Shown here piece after piece: positions 44,701 to 51,424 of a DNA stretch of 60,735 nucleotides. Position 1 is the first letter of the stretch, and the number at the start of each line of letters is the position of its first letter. Position numbers and translations under genes: made by a program. Source of the stretch: a virus; the IMG/VR virus record IMGVR_UViG_3300042384_000237, positions 1 to 60,735 of that record; one strand, written 5' to 3'. A model generated the notes under the pieces. It saw only the letters and a list, made by a program, of their open reading frames with translations, was not told the origin of the DNA and ran no database searches.

Positions 44701-46973
44701 CCATTTGCCAATCTATTATAAACACCTGCCGATTGGAAAGCTGAATCTAATGCAAGTAGTGTATCTCTTATTGTAAAGAAAGTTTTATATAAGAATGTAG
44801 CAACATTACGAAGAGACGTTCCTGCAGCTTTTAGACTAACTAAGATAGACGCTAAACCTTTGGCAAGCTTATCACCATCAAACTTTATTACTATTCCTTT
44901 TTCTAACGACTTGAAATAATTTTTGATTGTAGAAACAGCTTTAGCCATATCCTTCGAAATACCATCAAAGATCTTTGTGAACTTAGTGCTAATACCGAAC
45001 TTATTAAAACCTTTTTGTATCTTACTGAAGTTCTCTGTAACTTTTATGGCGAAATTATCTAACTCGATAACGACAGTATTAAATACTTTTCTAAAAGAGA
45101 ACGAGCCTGCCTTCATTGAGAATAATGAAGTGAAACTATTTTTAAGTCTACCGCTGACAGATTGTGACTTATCTGTGATATAGTCTAGGAACGACCAGTC
45201 TGTTAATCTTTTTGTTTCAGTAGCTAAATAATCAAAACCATTCGCTAAAGCTTTCGCAATATAAGAAAATGTCTTTGTTAAGATTTGCGTAACCTTTCTG
45301 TTATCAGAAGCTCTAGCCGCGAAGTTTCCAAAGATATCCATAACGTTTACGGCTTTACCTAGCCTCGAAAACATTGAAGATAGAGCATCAAAGAGGTATA
45401 CACCCATACGTCCTATAATTCTTGGAACGTCAGCCCGAAGATCGAACATATCCTCAAAGTATTCTTTCATTAAGCGGACTGTCTTTGTTACAAAGAAACT
45501 GCCAATCAATGCAGGAATTGCACTCCATACAGCTTTAATATTTTCGCGTAGTACTTGTCCAGAAGCAGTTATACGTGTACCTAATACATTTACTTGTGCT
45601 AAATAAATACTACCTATCTTTTTAAAACTATTGATAATTACAGGCATATCGTCGAATGACCAGATACCTGTTCCTCTACCACGTTTAGTTGCACTACGTA
45701 AAGCTTTACCATAAGCCTCATATGACCGTACGCCTGTCATAATGTAAGCATCAAATAAGTATTTTATTTCACCTATTTCTTTCTTTACAAATGTCGTGAT
45801 ACCTAATGCGCCAAGTAGAAGTCTTAACTTTAAAACTACTTTCTCAAAGCCAAATATAATCGGTTCTGCAAAATCCTTAAGTCTCTCTTTTAAATCGTTG
45901 AAGACTCTCCAAGTGTTGACACCCATTTCAAAGGCACTTTTAGAGAGTTCTCCTAAAGCTTTAACACCGTTATATAGAAATTCGCTAAAGAAGTCTGATA
46001 AACCTAAACCCTTTTCGAATTCGGATGCTACTGATTTTAACATCTCCGCGAGTTTGCTGACACCTTGTGCCATTGTTGGCTTCATTAAGGCAAACTCTTT
46101 ATTGATTTGCTTAGCTTGGTCCACAAGAGCTTTCATTACTACATTAGTAGTTATTTGACCTGTGGAAGCTAACTCTCTCATTTTACCGAGACTGACACCC
46201 AAGTTGTCTGCAATAGCTTTGGCTATACGCGGTGTTTGCTCCATTACTGAATTGAGCTCTTCCCCTCTGAGTGCACCGGCAGACAAGCCTTGATTAAGCT
46301 GGAACAGTGCGGCATTGGCACTCTCTGCGGAAGCTCCTGAGACCGCTACAGCTTTCTGAATAGTCTCTGTAACACCCAACAACGTATCCATAGATGTCTT
46401 TGCATCTTTCATGGCTCTTCCGAAACCAGTGAATACGGTCGTGGTTGAAGCATAAAGCGTACGTGTACGTAGTGCTACATCATTAAGACCAATCATTGTA
46501 GCTGTTAGCTGTTCTGATCTGCCTACAACGTTAGCAATCTGATTTTCTAAATCTTGGAAATCAGAAGAGATCTTTGTTAATCCTGCAAATGCACCACCGA
46601 AAGCTACAGCACCAAAGGCTGATTTTAAACTTCCTGCCAGATTAATTGCTAAATCATTAATTCCTTTTAATGAGTCATGTGTCTTCTCTAAGGCTTTATT
46701 TGCTTTTAGATCACTACCTTTATTCAGGAAAGATCCAGAAAAGGTACGATCTGCTTTAGACATTGTATCATTAAGACTGTTAGATTCTCTATTTAGCTTA
46801 GTAATACCTTCAGTAGGCTTCTTACCAAGGTCTTTAGATAACGCGCCTGTGTTTAACGTTTTTTCTATATTTGAAGTGTTCTGAGATATCTTGGCCAGAG
46901 ATCTTGCTAGAGCATCAATACTACCTTGTGCCTTATCGACTTTAGCTTCGATATCAATTACGATACCTGTCAT
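32745..46973 (-). CDS. Giant tail tape measure protein (4,742 residues)
   Basis: This single gene fills 23% of the window. Residues about 120-330 match the tape-measure N-terminal domain (FQDLENQIANVVGRSEQL..., LNQGLSAGALRGEELNSVMEQTPRIAKAI). Long helical and Ala/Gly-rich hydrophobic stretches follow. A PRD1 P5/transglycosylase-like segment is near 2960-3070 (GNVGNLKNYDG..., FAPKSDHNDPVLYAATL). Tandem repeats lie at about 3650-3900. Three GTGTSDSI..LSNGEY modules are near 3450, 3990 and 4640. At about 0.15 nm per residue the tail would be near 700 nm. It sets tail length and helps DNA and proteins cross the envelope. GGAG site; a terminator lies immediately upstream. Confidence 0.96.
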   Translation of the reverse strand: MTGIVIDIEAKVDKAQGSIDALARSLAKISQNTSNIEKTLNTGALSKDLGKKPTEGITKLNRESNSLNDTMSKADRTFSGSFLNKGSDLKANKALEKTHDSLKGINDLAINLAGSLKSAFGAVAFGGAFAGLTKISSDFQDLENQIANVVGRSEQLTATMIGLNDVALRTRTLYASTTTVFTGFGRAMKDAKTSMDTLLGVTETIQKAVAVSGASAESANAALFQLNQGLSAGALRGEELNSVMEQTPRIAKAIADNLGVSLGKMRELASTGQITTNVVMKALVDQAKQINKEFALMKPTMAQGVSKLAEMLKSVASEFEKGLGLSDFFSEFLYNGVKALGELSKSAFEMGVNTWRVFNDLKERLKDFAEPIIFGFEKVVLKLRLLLGALGITTFVKKEIGEIKYLFDAYIMTGVRSYEAYGKALRSATKRGRGTGIWSFDDMPVIINSFKKIGSIYLAQVNVLGTRITASGQVLRENIKAVWSAIPALIGSFFVTKTVRLMKEYFEDMFDLRADVPRIIGRMGVYLFDALSSMFSRLGKAVNVMDIFGNFAARASDNRKVTQILTKTFSYIAKALANGFDYLATETKRLTDWSFLDYITDKSQSVSGRLKNSFTSLFSMKAGSFSFRKVFNTVVIELDNFAIKVTENFSKIQKGFNKFGISTKFTKIFDGISKDMAKAVSTIKNYFKSLEKGIVIKFDGDKLAKGLASILVSLKAAGTSLRNVATFLYKTFFTIRDTLLALDSAFQSAGVYNRLANGLKYVENLFSSFARNIREKFKGIEAATNISFSVKDLANSINKIFDGVEAKTRKLESAFEAIADFGKNVIEVFFKIYDAVIGNSWWTDTVETVVDTSKNLKNNTDGGLKQFAGNVIRVFEGVYKVIVNIFDRISNVDITTNLQKMLGSIRTISPMAANILSDIGDGVAKSFAKIKSVVADVLKSDFVINISTGNFKKAFTIAKDFVGGLFDKLPEELQHALKAFANVFGLAFVSLLLPENRITSLLGGVFLRAALLAGMAFANVFADLRFGVSFAVEAGKVAGNVAGTVLLGLLADLPGIISNLLGFIGGAIEGFLKSIPIVGTVASIVYGILDLFQFSTAGGLLGALLFGGPALKMLSTLGIFEKQISRVFKIAGAVGSFFSGTLANTAVAGHNMTRLMSNPSNVGMGPPLPPGMGYQARPQSAASRASSSFFSPGNAVSSGAMVGLMADQLGMFDQVFYDSPLGHAYMQGGLIALALMGPEGISRINESVIRPVLNSLSTLIPDNTIRGNLARMFGTLGSMIRDPSILAGVFSGLRERFTTALTPVGTTSFMSRFLFGPTGIPATALGMAYNSFESFFVWVKARAMLVAPGVVSALTSVITPGRLIATLVAAALIYSNTASASTETPDLMGGDVYQGIQQKQEVAEVAKTGGTRTYQRMPIPRLSANIPFIGKTEGTTVLQEIVNKTAYAYDNVSERVRSGILNIKETALGALPNGLKSFWENLSPSQSLFLGITAVAAAFAAFVVPLAKLLTLASPMRLFMVLLSGLGNQLMAFQGVAASSGAGALGLNMKSYLGIIVRELFLTLKQMSPLVAGIATKLSEVFGPIASGASSKIKQVLADRAAISALNADAARGRSAALKPSRFENLIQKLQPPSATFMGPPTALQKGTMMYPNLLKTLEVVQQKGKELANGGVANFVPKLRLMTQELWAMGRAAGVMQSLPGKFLGRWIGDLAAAITGVNGLTFRLSLMGKVLAGLMSMTKFLWNWKALFATLAVGIVLKIPFLQDTDESKAAGKNHARAFMGSFESFGKTIDVASWVVGLGVPALMTTALKRSQSRVAAVTQEATAAFNAKVAGGLLPPGAKLADHVTPQIVRDKILKEDVLKRYDSLTGAQRGKEYRTMPGMDAFPRTREGYLGYYQANPNRANIGMSGSLAKGFAGVGAGTAVMGLAAVGGAAIGNKFGGEVGAGIGAGLASMFSMMLIPMVTGWLMSLSALIGPAVFATFGGAILAGGLLASFLMGSTGSLVDSLIEVYDWVKKIIGIHSEVKDVKSGMLAREVTLAREHGLKLQYDATKIKESNIQDPRIYEKYTKSIEEAKKAFDALETAKERGSSYGDTSNLQKDAEKAVEILNKNAAAATRASKFDIQKGVDFFSSFEMNKFRGRMNAQDAFKALTLPTEMGNVARIKPDDVSKSGAFLTPAQEGVKARILSFKKLEEDALALSNVTGLDDAIKTSLSVASDDLVDFTEKVSHDLSGKTVTNLLNDTFFGKNNPQTILDAANLTKAEQVLKALVARGAELKASLEKSDLYQTMVSSLIGNLKDANVTIKADDLLPESEGNIALARMKDLGLEAKRLKDQLDKIGSAEERNRIIAQLSIIGKQAQMAQDVAADAYVNASSTVVKNAEAFGLKNVEALKYVDNNLRLELSKQSMGAMVNATPYLTKPLPPNAKGPRLSTNPFQMIRPVGDPFQQELSPIIPISPLVSEGLTPNIKPLAVPIIPKQFNVEIGASLRDLDTYLIKAKAARALIDTPIPLPTLKARPSMTGSAEDIRILRENSEAQEHFNELVNQREFAIAHIQEMETDIGVMTNRLIGADPFASIKQSAAELGRAGFDYAKVFEDYGKGSADAAIKKISGLKDAIEMVKAGDSGLVQSEWLPALEKELDKAEAAIAHRDIAFPEFGLDAPRKFKRVSTELISEINSIDANIFKLQSDIKLANKDPIQLKSLNTQLADAEKRRDAIKASLADLTTKISTVNEAYGINLSTAVLAGLPSKLWSQLSTTATQYKSALEEAMKESDMTPATEALAASFENLKSHASFLGFFGDMKTRLRETLTDGFTSTFDKIKSALPDLSITSTQYAAMSAGDKAALQSSAETIRFSEELQKLNSMSGDMYQFATSSVKQGMPVNEILIGMQSRFSDEFAKLNIADKLKPATTPFEMFATSNETFKSSVEEFKNAVTGAPTTTATATDSTSKIGAGKPFPASGNVGNLKNYDGTPGFQKFDSIEAGVEKLKKQIGWYTTRHGIDTLSAFTAKFAPKSDHNDPVLYAATLASKIGIGIADKVNFAEPKLNEQMAIGIAEQEGGWDIRSILAAKPGISIADKVSVAQPATEKAVSTTLPNIAQKVNTVSSEVASSFEIWLNNVKAAGTNQASLNRADMTLAETKDVTGFQKRKAMILEAGYTEDAFNAMSEELKNYALSVAAKIAQDKLNLSAAINTGQPTKQSVQDKLNIAAGIEGTNKGLAASTLPTTLAEMQKFEEAASGNVTAFLQTYSGMSAENIGLLSNEEKASASKMVHEKANLEYQMAADAKAGKSTTESSLKILDLGDKISEMGDKAMAAAKVAKDVGMSFATGLTGGFNDALKGLMHGEKNKGESVFQTFAGKLKQNLIDSTINSFSTGITNSLGMGKGGAIENMASGLGEGIFNMFGKGLNAIPGVPTASKATSGFFGDVGTFFREDVGNFFGGKAEGGPISGPGTGTSDSIMARLSNGEFVINAKSTAKYGTLIDAINQDKMPKFAKGGLLGNTNAFSNQAPIFSNAPVLSTPIQTDVTVIGGEDLIDSAKDLTRASDDLSMSAGIGTSLWQQIANMYNDTTTSIGTGVIDVAKEVGKFFADTGKWVWSGVINVYDKTAALLNKAGNFVWDGVVNVAGIISSNLPSMSAVVTWMGGGNQSVTGTVNSGNAPSVTATISKWVDSAGNAIGDVWNGLVGKVKLAKDFVVATISEWYDDAGNLIGEGWKAVKGTLKGINLDTISATFNGWTDSAGNLIGEAWKGVTGVFTVDNMEAVGGAIVLKPFAYMYETLKGVDYSKFFSIETVGKGFKTLLTPFTWIASKVAAMDPGQYLSLDTAAAIGKNIIKPFTWIGSQIMKIPFSDYISIENIKGISATILKPFAFIGEQLAKINWSEVINFKSIGETSLDIIKASGNGILDVGKTLWGWIDNGITALANTNIDWSGITGKVGTSVWKFITGVTQGIGDMLFGQKEGGMAGTGGSATGFLKSAAGVLRGQGTGTSDSIPVMLSNGEYIVPADMTRQYAPVLDAMRSGEYPTGSVKDLNDLDAYITKIKGSANYDSDKLKEAFLNIKNTDGKSLFPNLNYKPISVDKPFGYTSPYLNGVFEGGKVWNTSAEYKQGEKSAPKGSIISSIPKDLAEFYDYILGPPTSSGFDALSPMQIEFGLHNQQVNKMYKEGLIPAPDYYVNTTSAAGKGYYGLRKIPANTPMGGFNEKFQASVENPSKITAETLASGPDFTAWALGKTYGSKAAEGEYNKLLATSSKLLQDQMVGKNIQGILDTTKALSYNGITIPPNEFKSLLAGGAMDVGSWMSDGFGSYDYNDKKTSEATQALLADQLISNDKGISWQPSLGAVATPDSLFGATKDVLGESVQKIKTNIANKTNIDNLAKSGVNVNELLGFKLDSAMPAESQNLTVIQKGEQLSFDKGKTWVDVVNTATDNLNVPGFKIDDKTSGGKALSGLQNLISTGSTSAWLYLREHMGSLYSSISKILKGDFSNIFGEKITPLSKGEASVDIGPMTDIEIIPSNFLGSQGKYTPEKGFGTTKSALAGDFNAFGTLATQLAPVDWTKLIISESGKIGLSKVQIPKTAWDSLGLAFKDLHFAPSIQQVDYIDDNGKRVQDTIYGITIGGNFGLGAATGGLITGAGTGTSDSIPTMLSNGEYVINAAATSRNRELLEAINSGATISSAASPIMAIPTASKSADGANSVTNNSVINMNITGDISRQTRAEISQMLPQIAAGVNQYNRERNYRG

Positions 46974-46986
46974 TTGTTTTCTCCAT

Positions 46987-47030
46987 AAAAAACCCCTCCA
47001 CTAATACCATAAAGGTAATAATAAAGGGGT
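46987..47030 (-). terminator. Terminator directly before the tape measure gene
   Basis: ACCCCT/AGGGGT with an inner TATTACC/GGTATTA stem is followed by TTTTTTAT on the minus strand, ending 13 nt before the tape measure ATG. No promoter was seen after it, so it probably attenuates transcription into the giant gene. Confidence 0.85.
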
Positions 47031-47034
47031 GTTG

Positions 47035-47328
47035 TTAAGTTGGTGTTATGATAACACCGTTTGCGTTAACGTTTTCATTCGCTAACAAAGTTCTCTCAAT
47101 AAAGTGAGAAGGTGCTTGTTTACTAGAGCCAGCATTCAACTCCTCTATATATTCTACTTCATTAACTATTTTATTGTCTTGAAGCTTCCAGCCCTCACGT
47201 GCTCTACCCGTGTCAACTGGTGTAGCTTCTTTTAACGCATCTATTAATTTCAAAGACTCTCGCTCTAAGATTGTTTGTGATCTTTTTGCTAGTTCGGCTT
47301 TAAAATCAATATTGATTTTTACTGTCAT
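47035..47328 (-). CDS. HK97 gp10-like tail completion protein
   Basis: The 97-residue protein contains LKEATPVDTGRAREGWKL and, near the C-terminus, APSHFIERTL, the signature pair of HK97 gp10-like head-tail/tail completion proteins. It lies after the tail chaperones rather than beside the connectors, which is unusual. It overlaps the previous gene (ATGA) and ends before the attenuating terminator. Confidence 0.75.
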   Translation of the reverse strand: MTVKINIDFKAELAKRSQTILERESLKLIDALKEATPVDTGRAREGWKLQDNKIVNEVEYIEELNAGSSKQAPSHFIERTLLANENVNANGVIITPT

Positions 47329-47986
47329 AATTTAAGAGCCTCACCACCAATAGCCGAAGCTATTTTCTGGAAGAATCCAGAGCGTTTAAAGTTCTCAACG
47401 TTGAACTTACCATCCTCTGGTTGATCTTTACTTTTTCGATTATAGATTGCATCCAATGAAGAAAACAGATTCCAAGGCTTTTCTTTGACACCTTGTGCTT
47501 GTATCAGCTTTGCCGCTCTATCGTCAGCTCTCCATTCAAAGGGCCTTTGTTCAAAGTAGTTGAGCCATCCGAGAAACTCATCATAGGGCATCTCATCGAC
47601 CAACTTATAGACAGGCATTCTTAAATGGAAAGCTATTTCGTAAATCGGTAAATCGTTATCGCTTAAGCAGACTTTCCCGCATCAGGCGCTTGACCTAATC
47701 CAGAATATTTCATAATTTCATTTGACAATTTAGATAACTCGTCCATAGGGAAGTTATCAAATTCTGAATCATCAAGATCTGCTCCGCCTTCAACGGCAGA
47801 ACGAATAACAGTCTTTAAGAGTTCTAAACCGGCTGTGTCATCTTTTTCGATGTTAGCAGCTTTGGATTGAATTTCAAGAACTTCCGATACAGTAAGTTTA
47901 GAAATCTTAACATCACTGTTTAAGAATTTAACTGTTTTGGTCATTTTTTGGCCAACTAAATTTTTGATACCTTTTAACTCAGACAT
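47325..47986 (-). CDS. Tail assembly chaperone GT fusion made by -1 frameshift
   Basis: Ribosomes reading the 107-codon G frame meet the heptamer G GGA AAG (47678-47672), shift back one base and continue through VCLSDNDLPIYEIAFHLRM into the T frame to 47325. The product has 105 + 115 = 220 residues. The added part (PYDEFLGWLNYF...RADDRAAKLIQ) is a gpT-type domain and has no ribosome site of its own. The heptamer is identical to that of lambda G/GT. The fusion binds the tape measure protein and recruits tail tube subunits. Confidence 0.9.
47663..47986 (-). CDS. Tail assembly chaperone G
   Basis: The 107-residue zero-frame product starts at MSELKGIKNL (AAGGA site), not at the longer frame. Its helical TAC-like sequence ends 8 nt after the slippery site, so this protein is the major product and the GT fusion the minor one. 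It coats the tape measure protein during tail assembly. Confidence 0.87.
   Translation of the reverse strand: MSELKGIKNLVGQKMTKTVKFLNSDVKISKLTVSEVLEIQSKAANIEKDDTAGLELLKTVIRSAVEGGADLDDSEFDNFPMDELSKLSNEIMKYSGLGQAPDAGKSA
47672..47678 (-). promoter_or_regulatory. Slippery heptamer for programmed -1 frameshift
   Basis: The minus strand reads GGGAAAG in zero frame as G GGA AAG, the lambda G/GT slippery sequence. The zero-frame stop follows two codons later, and the -1 frame stays open for 115 codons. Confidence 0.92.
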
Positions 47987-48212
47987 TTTGATTTCCTTCT
48001 TTATATTGATTAATTTTGCGTTCATCTAATTGCGCTCGCATCTGGTGTAGAACTGACAGGGTTTTAAAAGCTTCTGTATGCTTTTCAGCGGACAAACCAC
48101 CTTCCTGTGTACGTTCAAATGTTTTATTAATACTGACATCAATGCTTTTCAGCATATGTTTAACGGTCACTCCGATAACATAGTCAATACTGAATGGTGT
48201 ATTTTGTGGCAT
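47979..48212 (-). CDS. Hypothetical tail-region protein
   Basis: The 77-residue, mostly helical protein lies between tail tube and chaperone G and overlaps the latter's start by 8 nt. AAGGA site. No family recognised. Confidence 0.65.
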   Translation of the reverse strand: MPQNTPFSIDYVIGVTVKHMLKSIDVSINKTFERTQEGGLSAEKHTEAFKTLSVLHQMRAQLDERKINQYKEGNQNV

Positions 48213-48272
48213 TTCAATTCCTTGATATGGGGGAGTGACGGGGTTTAGAGCCTCCCCGTCAAGGCTTATAGC

Positions 48273-48905
48273 TTATACTGCGTGAGTATATGCGCCTTTA
48301 ACTTCAGATTGAACTGAAATAGTTAATTTAGCTGTTAGTGCATCTGTCAAGCTTGGTGTTACTTCCAGAGCTTCAAATTTTCCGACAAAGTAGAATACTG
48401 AATTCTTAGTTGTACCTAAGTCGGAAGTTGTATATGTTCCCGCTGTAGGTGCAGCACCTAATAAAGCGAAACGGAACAAGTACAAGGTTTGGTCATTAAT
48501 AGCGGGACCTGCAGCTACACCACCCGTTTTACGCAATTTGTTATCTTCCCAAGCAGAAGGAATGTAGTTCAAAGTTAATTCCATGTTTGGAGAATCAGCT
48601 TGACCTTGTACTTGTTTAGATGTTTTAGAACCGTATTCAGGAACTTTAACGATGTTAGCAGGTGTACCAAATGCAGGGAATTCTTTAACGTTTTCAATAC
48701 GTGCGTATTCGCCGTCGATAGCAGGAGAACCTAATGTATAATCAACAGTAGTACCCATTGCGTCAAAGTATTTACCAAGTTTTGTAGCGATAGCCGCAGC
48801 GTCACTACCAGCAGTAGCTGCATTGAATTCAGCAATAGTAACAGCGTGAGCAGTTACAGCCATATCAGAGTACATTACAGTGGTTAAAGAGTTAATATGT
48901 GCCAT
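48273..48905 (-). CDS. Major tail tube protein
   Basis: The 210-residue protein starts at MAHINSLTTV (AAGGA site); the longer frame is rejected. It is beta-rich, with segments such as ELTLNYIPSAW and LYLFRFAL...GKFEALEV, which fit the tail-tube fold with its inter-subunit loop. Its position between the tail terminator and chaperones is canonical. Many copies stack around the tape measure. Confidence 0.85.
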   Translation of the reverse strand: MAHINSLTTVMYSDMAVTAHAVTIAEFNAATAGSDAAAIATKLGKYFDAMGTTVDYTLGSPAIDGEYARIENVKEFPAFGTPANIVKVPEYGSKTSKQVQGQADSPNMELTLNYIPSAWEDNKLRKTGGVAAGPAINDQTLYLFRFALLGAAPTAGTYTTSDLGTTKNSVFYFVGKFEALEVTPSLTDALTAKLTISVQSEVKGAYTHAV

Positions 48906-48921
48906 TTTTGATTCCTTAAAA

Positions 48922-49332
48922 TTAAGTTTGACTTCCGAAGAAGTTGAAAGTGATTGAATAACTACTTTTAAATAATGCCTTATTGTCTTGATCCTCAGCA
49001 CCAATGCCCATAGTACTAAACCCAAATTGAGTTTGAGTATTTGACTGTGATGTTATAGATTTATTAACCAAGTAATTATCTAACTTATCTGCTATTTCTA
49101 AGATACGTCTTGTACCCTTTCCTGCAGCTATAAATATATCGATAATGAGTATTCCTTTTATAGAAGCACGGTTAACACCGGTTCCGCTGGGAATTACAGA
49201 AACACGAATAAATTCGTTACCACTGTTCACTGCTATATAATTTGTCGGGAATGTTTTTATATTTTCATTTATCCAAGCTTGTGAAGCGAAAACGCTAAAC
49301 ACATCTTGTTCCAAGTTAACATACTTACCCAT
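48922..49332 (-). CDS. Tail terminator-like protein
   Basis: The 136-residue protein sits directly before the tail tube gene and is coupled (TAATG) to the previous gene. The alpha/beta pattern (VFASQAWINENI..., ILIIDIFIAAGKGTRRILEIADKLDNYL) matches siphovirus tail terminator/DUF4128-type proteins that cap the tail at the head joint. Confidence 0.7.
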   Translation of the reverse strand: MGKYVNLEQDVFSVFASQAWINENIKTFPTNYIAVNSGNEFIRVSVIPSGTGVNRASIKGILIIDIFIAAGKGTRRILEIADKLDNYLVNKSITSQSNTQTQFGFSTMGIGAEDQDNKALFKSSYSITFNFFGSQT

Positions 49333-49676
49333 TAGAGAGTCCTGCTAAGTTGTAATAATGTCGTATAACTGTTTGAATTGATCGCTGAGACAACTTTCCA
49401 CACTACAAGGTCAATACTGACTTCAGTATAAACATTGAGTGGTCCAGCATCTTGATTCTTTACTAACAATTGCATAGTTTCTGCAGATTGTGTCTTTACA
49501 ATTTTTGAAGGAATTGCTTTCAAAGTAATATTTGAAATAGTGCCGGTGGTTACCACACCTGAACTAAAATCAAATTCTTGTGTATTTGGCTTACTGAATA
49601 TTACATCAATAGCCAAATCTTTACTCATATTAAATGCCAACGTCAATTGTTTTCCGATTAAGGCTTTATAAGACAT
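49332..49676 (-). CDS. Head-tail joining protein
   Basis: The 114-residue protein starts at MSYKALIGKQL (GGAG site). It is beta-rich with an LKAIPSKIVKTQSAETM segment typical of head closure/stopper proteins. The role is taken from gene order; the family is not certain. Confidence 0.6.
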   Translation of the reverse strand: MSYKALIGKQLTLAFNMSKDLAIDVIFSKPNTQEFDFSSGVVTTGTISNITLKAIPSKIVKTQSAETMQLLVKNQDAGPLNVYTEVSIDLVVWKVVSAINSNSYTTLLQLSRTL

Positions 49677-50158
49677 TAGTTTGCTCTCCACCATGAATTC
49701 TTACCACTATTACGTAGTAATGGAGCCAGTGAAGTACGAACACGTTTGGGGAACTTACTTGGAGGTACAATAACATTCAACGCTATTTCACCCACACTTA
49801 AATTCTTTACATGTCCTGCATCATCCAACAAACCATCATTATTTAATAAATGATAAGCTAGTTCAAAAGTTGCGGTTACAATCCTGAGCGGTATTGTAGT
49901 GCTTTCTAATACTACGGGCATTCCTATTTTAGGATCAAAATATTCTGCATCCTTCCGTGGAAACGAAAGAGATTGTGTAGCACTTGTTGCAATACCAATC
50001 CACTCAAATTCGTCTAATAGACTCGTGGCTGTACAAAGAGCTTGATTCTTCTGAATATCAGGAGCATCAGTCCATGCCGCCACATCCAATTTATTTTCGA
50101 AATAAGTATTGGCCTCTGTCATATCAGCATAAGAATTCACACCTTTAACGAGTGCCAT
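49676..50158 (-). CDS. Head-tail adaptor (DnaT-like family)
   Basis: The 160-residue protein opens NSYADMTEANTYFENKLDVAAWTDA and has ALCTATSLLDEFEWIG, the pattern of Pfam DnaT_2, whose phage members are helical head-tail adaptors following the capsid gene. It connects portal and tail completion proteins. Confidence 0.78.
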   Translation of the reverse strand: MALVKGVNSYADMTEANTYFENKLDVAAWTDAPDIQKNQALCTATSLLDEFEWIGIATSATQSLSFPRKDAEYFDPKIGMPVVLESTTIPLRIVTATFELAYHLLNNDGLLDDAGHVKNLSVGEIALNVIVPPSKFPKRVRTSLAPLLRNSGKNSWWRAN

Positions 50159-50168
50159 AACCTACTCC

Positions 50169-51404
50169 TTAAGAATGGAATACTGGTAAGATACCTAATG
50201 ATAAAGCAGAAGATGCTTTACGTTGCCATGTACCACGAACGTTAGCAATGGTGGTCATTGCTGGAATTGACACGCCATTAACTGTGGCTGCAACAAGACC
50301 TTTAGTAGCGCCACCTTCGATAACACCCATATAATCAGCATTGGAAGGGAATGCAGTTGTAGAACCATTCCAGTTATAACCTGCAGGTGCAAGTACATAA
50401 CCCCAACGTGACCAGATAGAAGTGGTACCGCCACCTTTGTATTTGTTAGCATCACGGAAGACTTCAGTCGAATCAGGAACTGTCAACGATTCCATAGCGA
50501 TTGCGCCAGGCAATACGATGAAAGAAGTTTTAGTTGAAGCAGCATTCAGATCAACACCAGCACCTGTATTAAGTGCAGTCAATTCTGTAAGTGCTAATGA
50601 TTGAGCAGCACGTGTAGTGATCAAACGGAATTTACCATTAAAGATAGTGTTAAAAGTAACATTACCATCAACGATAGTTGTTTCATCAACAAAGTTAGCT
50701 GAACGGAAAGAAGCCATAGTTTCAGGAGATACAACTAAGTATGCCCAATCTGGTTCATAGTCTTTGAATGCCATACCGAAAGCGGTTAAGAAACCTTCAG
50801 CACGAGCCGCACCTTGTACAGCTGCAGTTGCAGCAATAACTGGTTTAGCACCTGCAAGATCAACATAGAAACCGTAGCGTGAGCTAGTTGGATCATTATC
50901 AAATGTTTGACCGCCTAAACCTGTTGCACCTGAACCTGTAGCAGCACCGTTAAGTACTTCAGAAATAGCTACACCTTTCAATACAGAAAGAATAGCATCA
51001 TGTTCGTCTTGAGCACGAGTTTCACCGAAATCGCGACCGATCTTAGCAAGACCGTCCATTTGGGTTACTACTTGAGTCATATTAACTTTTTCAGCACCAT
51101 GAGTACGAACAGTTTTAATGTATGTACTGAAGTCTGATTGGAAGTTAGTTTTAGCACCATCAGTCGCATCTGTTAAAGAAGCAACGTTAACGGTTGGGTT
51201 TAGAGGTTTCAACCAACGCATTTGACCGATAAAAGTTTCGGTTGTAGTATCAATTTGTGGATTACTTGAAGTAATACCTGTGCTTGATAATTTCTTTGCA
51301 TTGGTGTAAGCTTCGTCGCTATACGCGCCTAATGCTTCTTGTAATACATAATTGTTAGTACCGCCGGCTTGACCGGAGGTATATGTTGTACTTGTTGCGG
51401 CCAT
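50169..51404 (-). CDS. Major capsid protein
   Basis: The 411-residue protein follows the scaffold gene and precedes the connectors. It has an N-terminal helical arm, the AQDEHDAILSVLKG spine-type helix and an A-domain-like YLVVSPETMASFRSAN segment, consistent with an HK97 fold. Codon regularity and a strong AAGGA site fit high expression. No separate protease gene was seen. Confidence 0.88.
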   Translation of the reverse strand: MAATSTTYTSGQAGGTNNYVLQEALGAYSDEAYTNAKKLSSTGITSSNPQIDTTTETFIGQMRWLKPLNPTVNVASLTDATDGAKTNFQSDFSTYIKTVRTHGAEKVNMTQVVTQMDGLAKIGRDFGETRAQDEHDAILSVLKGVAISEVLNGAATGSGATGLGGQTFDNDPTSSRYGFYVDLAGAKPVIAATAAVQGAARAEGFLTAFGMAFKDYEPDWAYLVVSPETMASFRSANFVDETTIVDGNVTFNTIFNGKFRLITTRAAQSLALTELTALNTGAGVDLNAASTKTSFIVLPGAIAMESLTVPDSTEVFRDANKYKGGGTTSIWSRWGYVLAPAGYNWNGSTTAFPSNADYMGVIEGGATKGLVAATVNGVSIPAMTTIANVRGTWQRKASSALSLGILPVFHS

Positions 51405-51424
51405 TGTTATTCCTTAGAGTTTAT

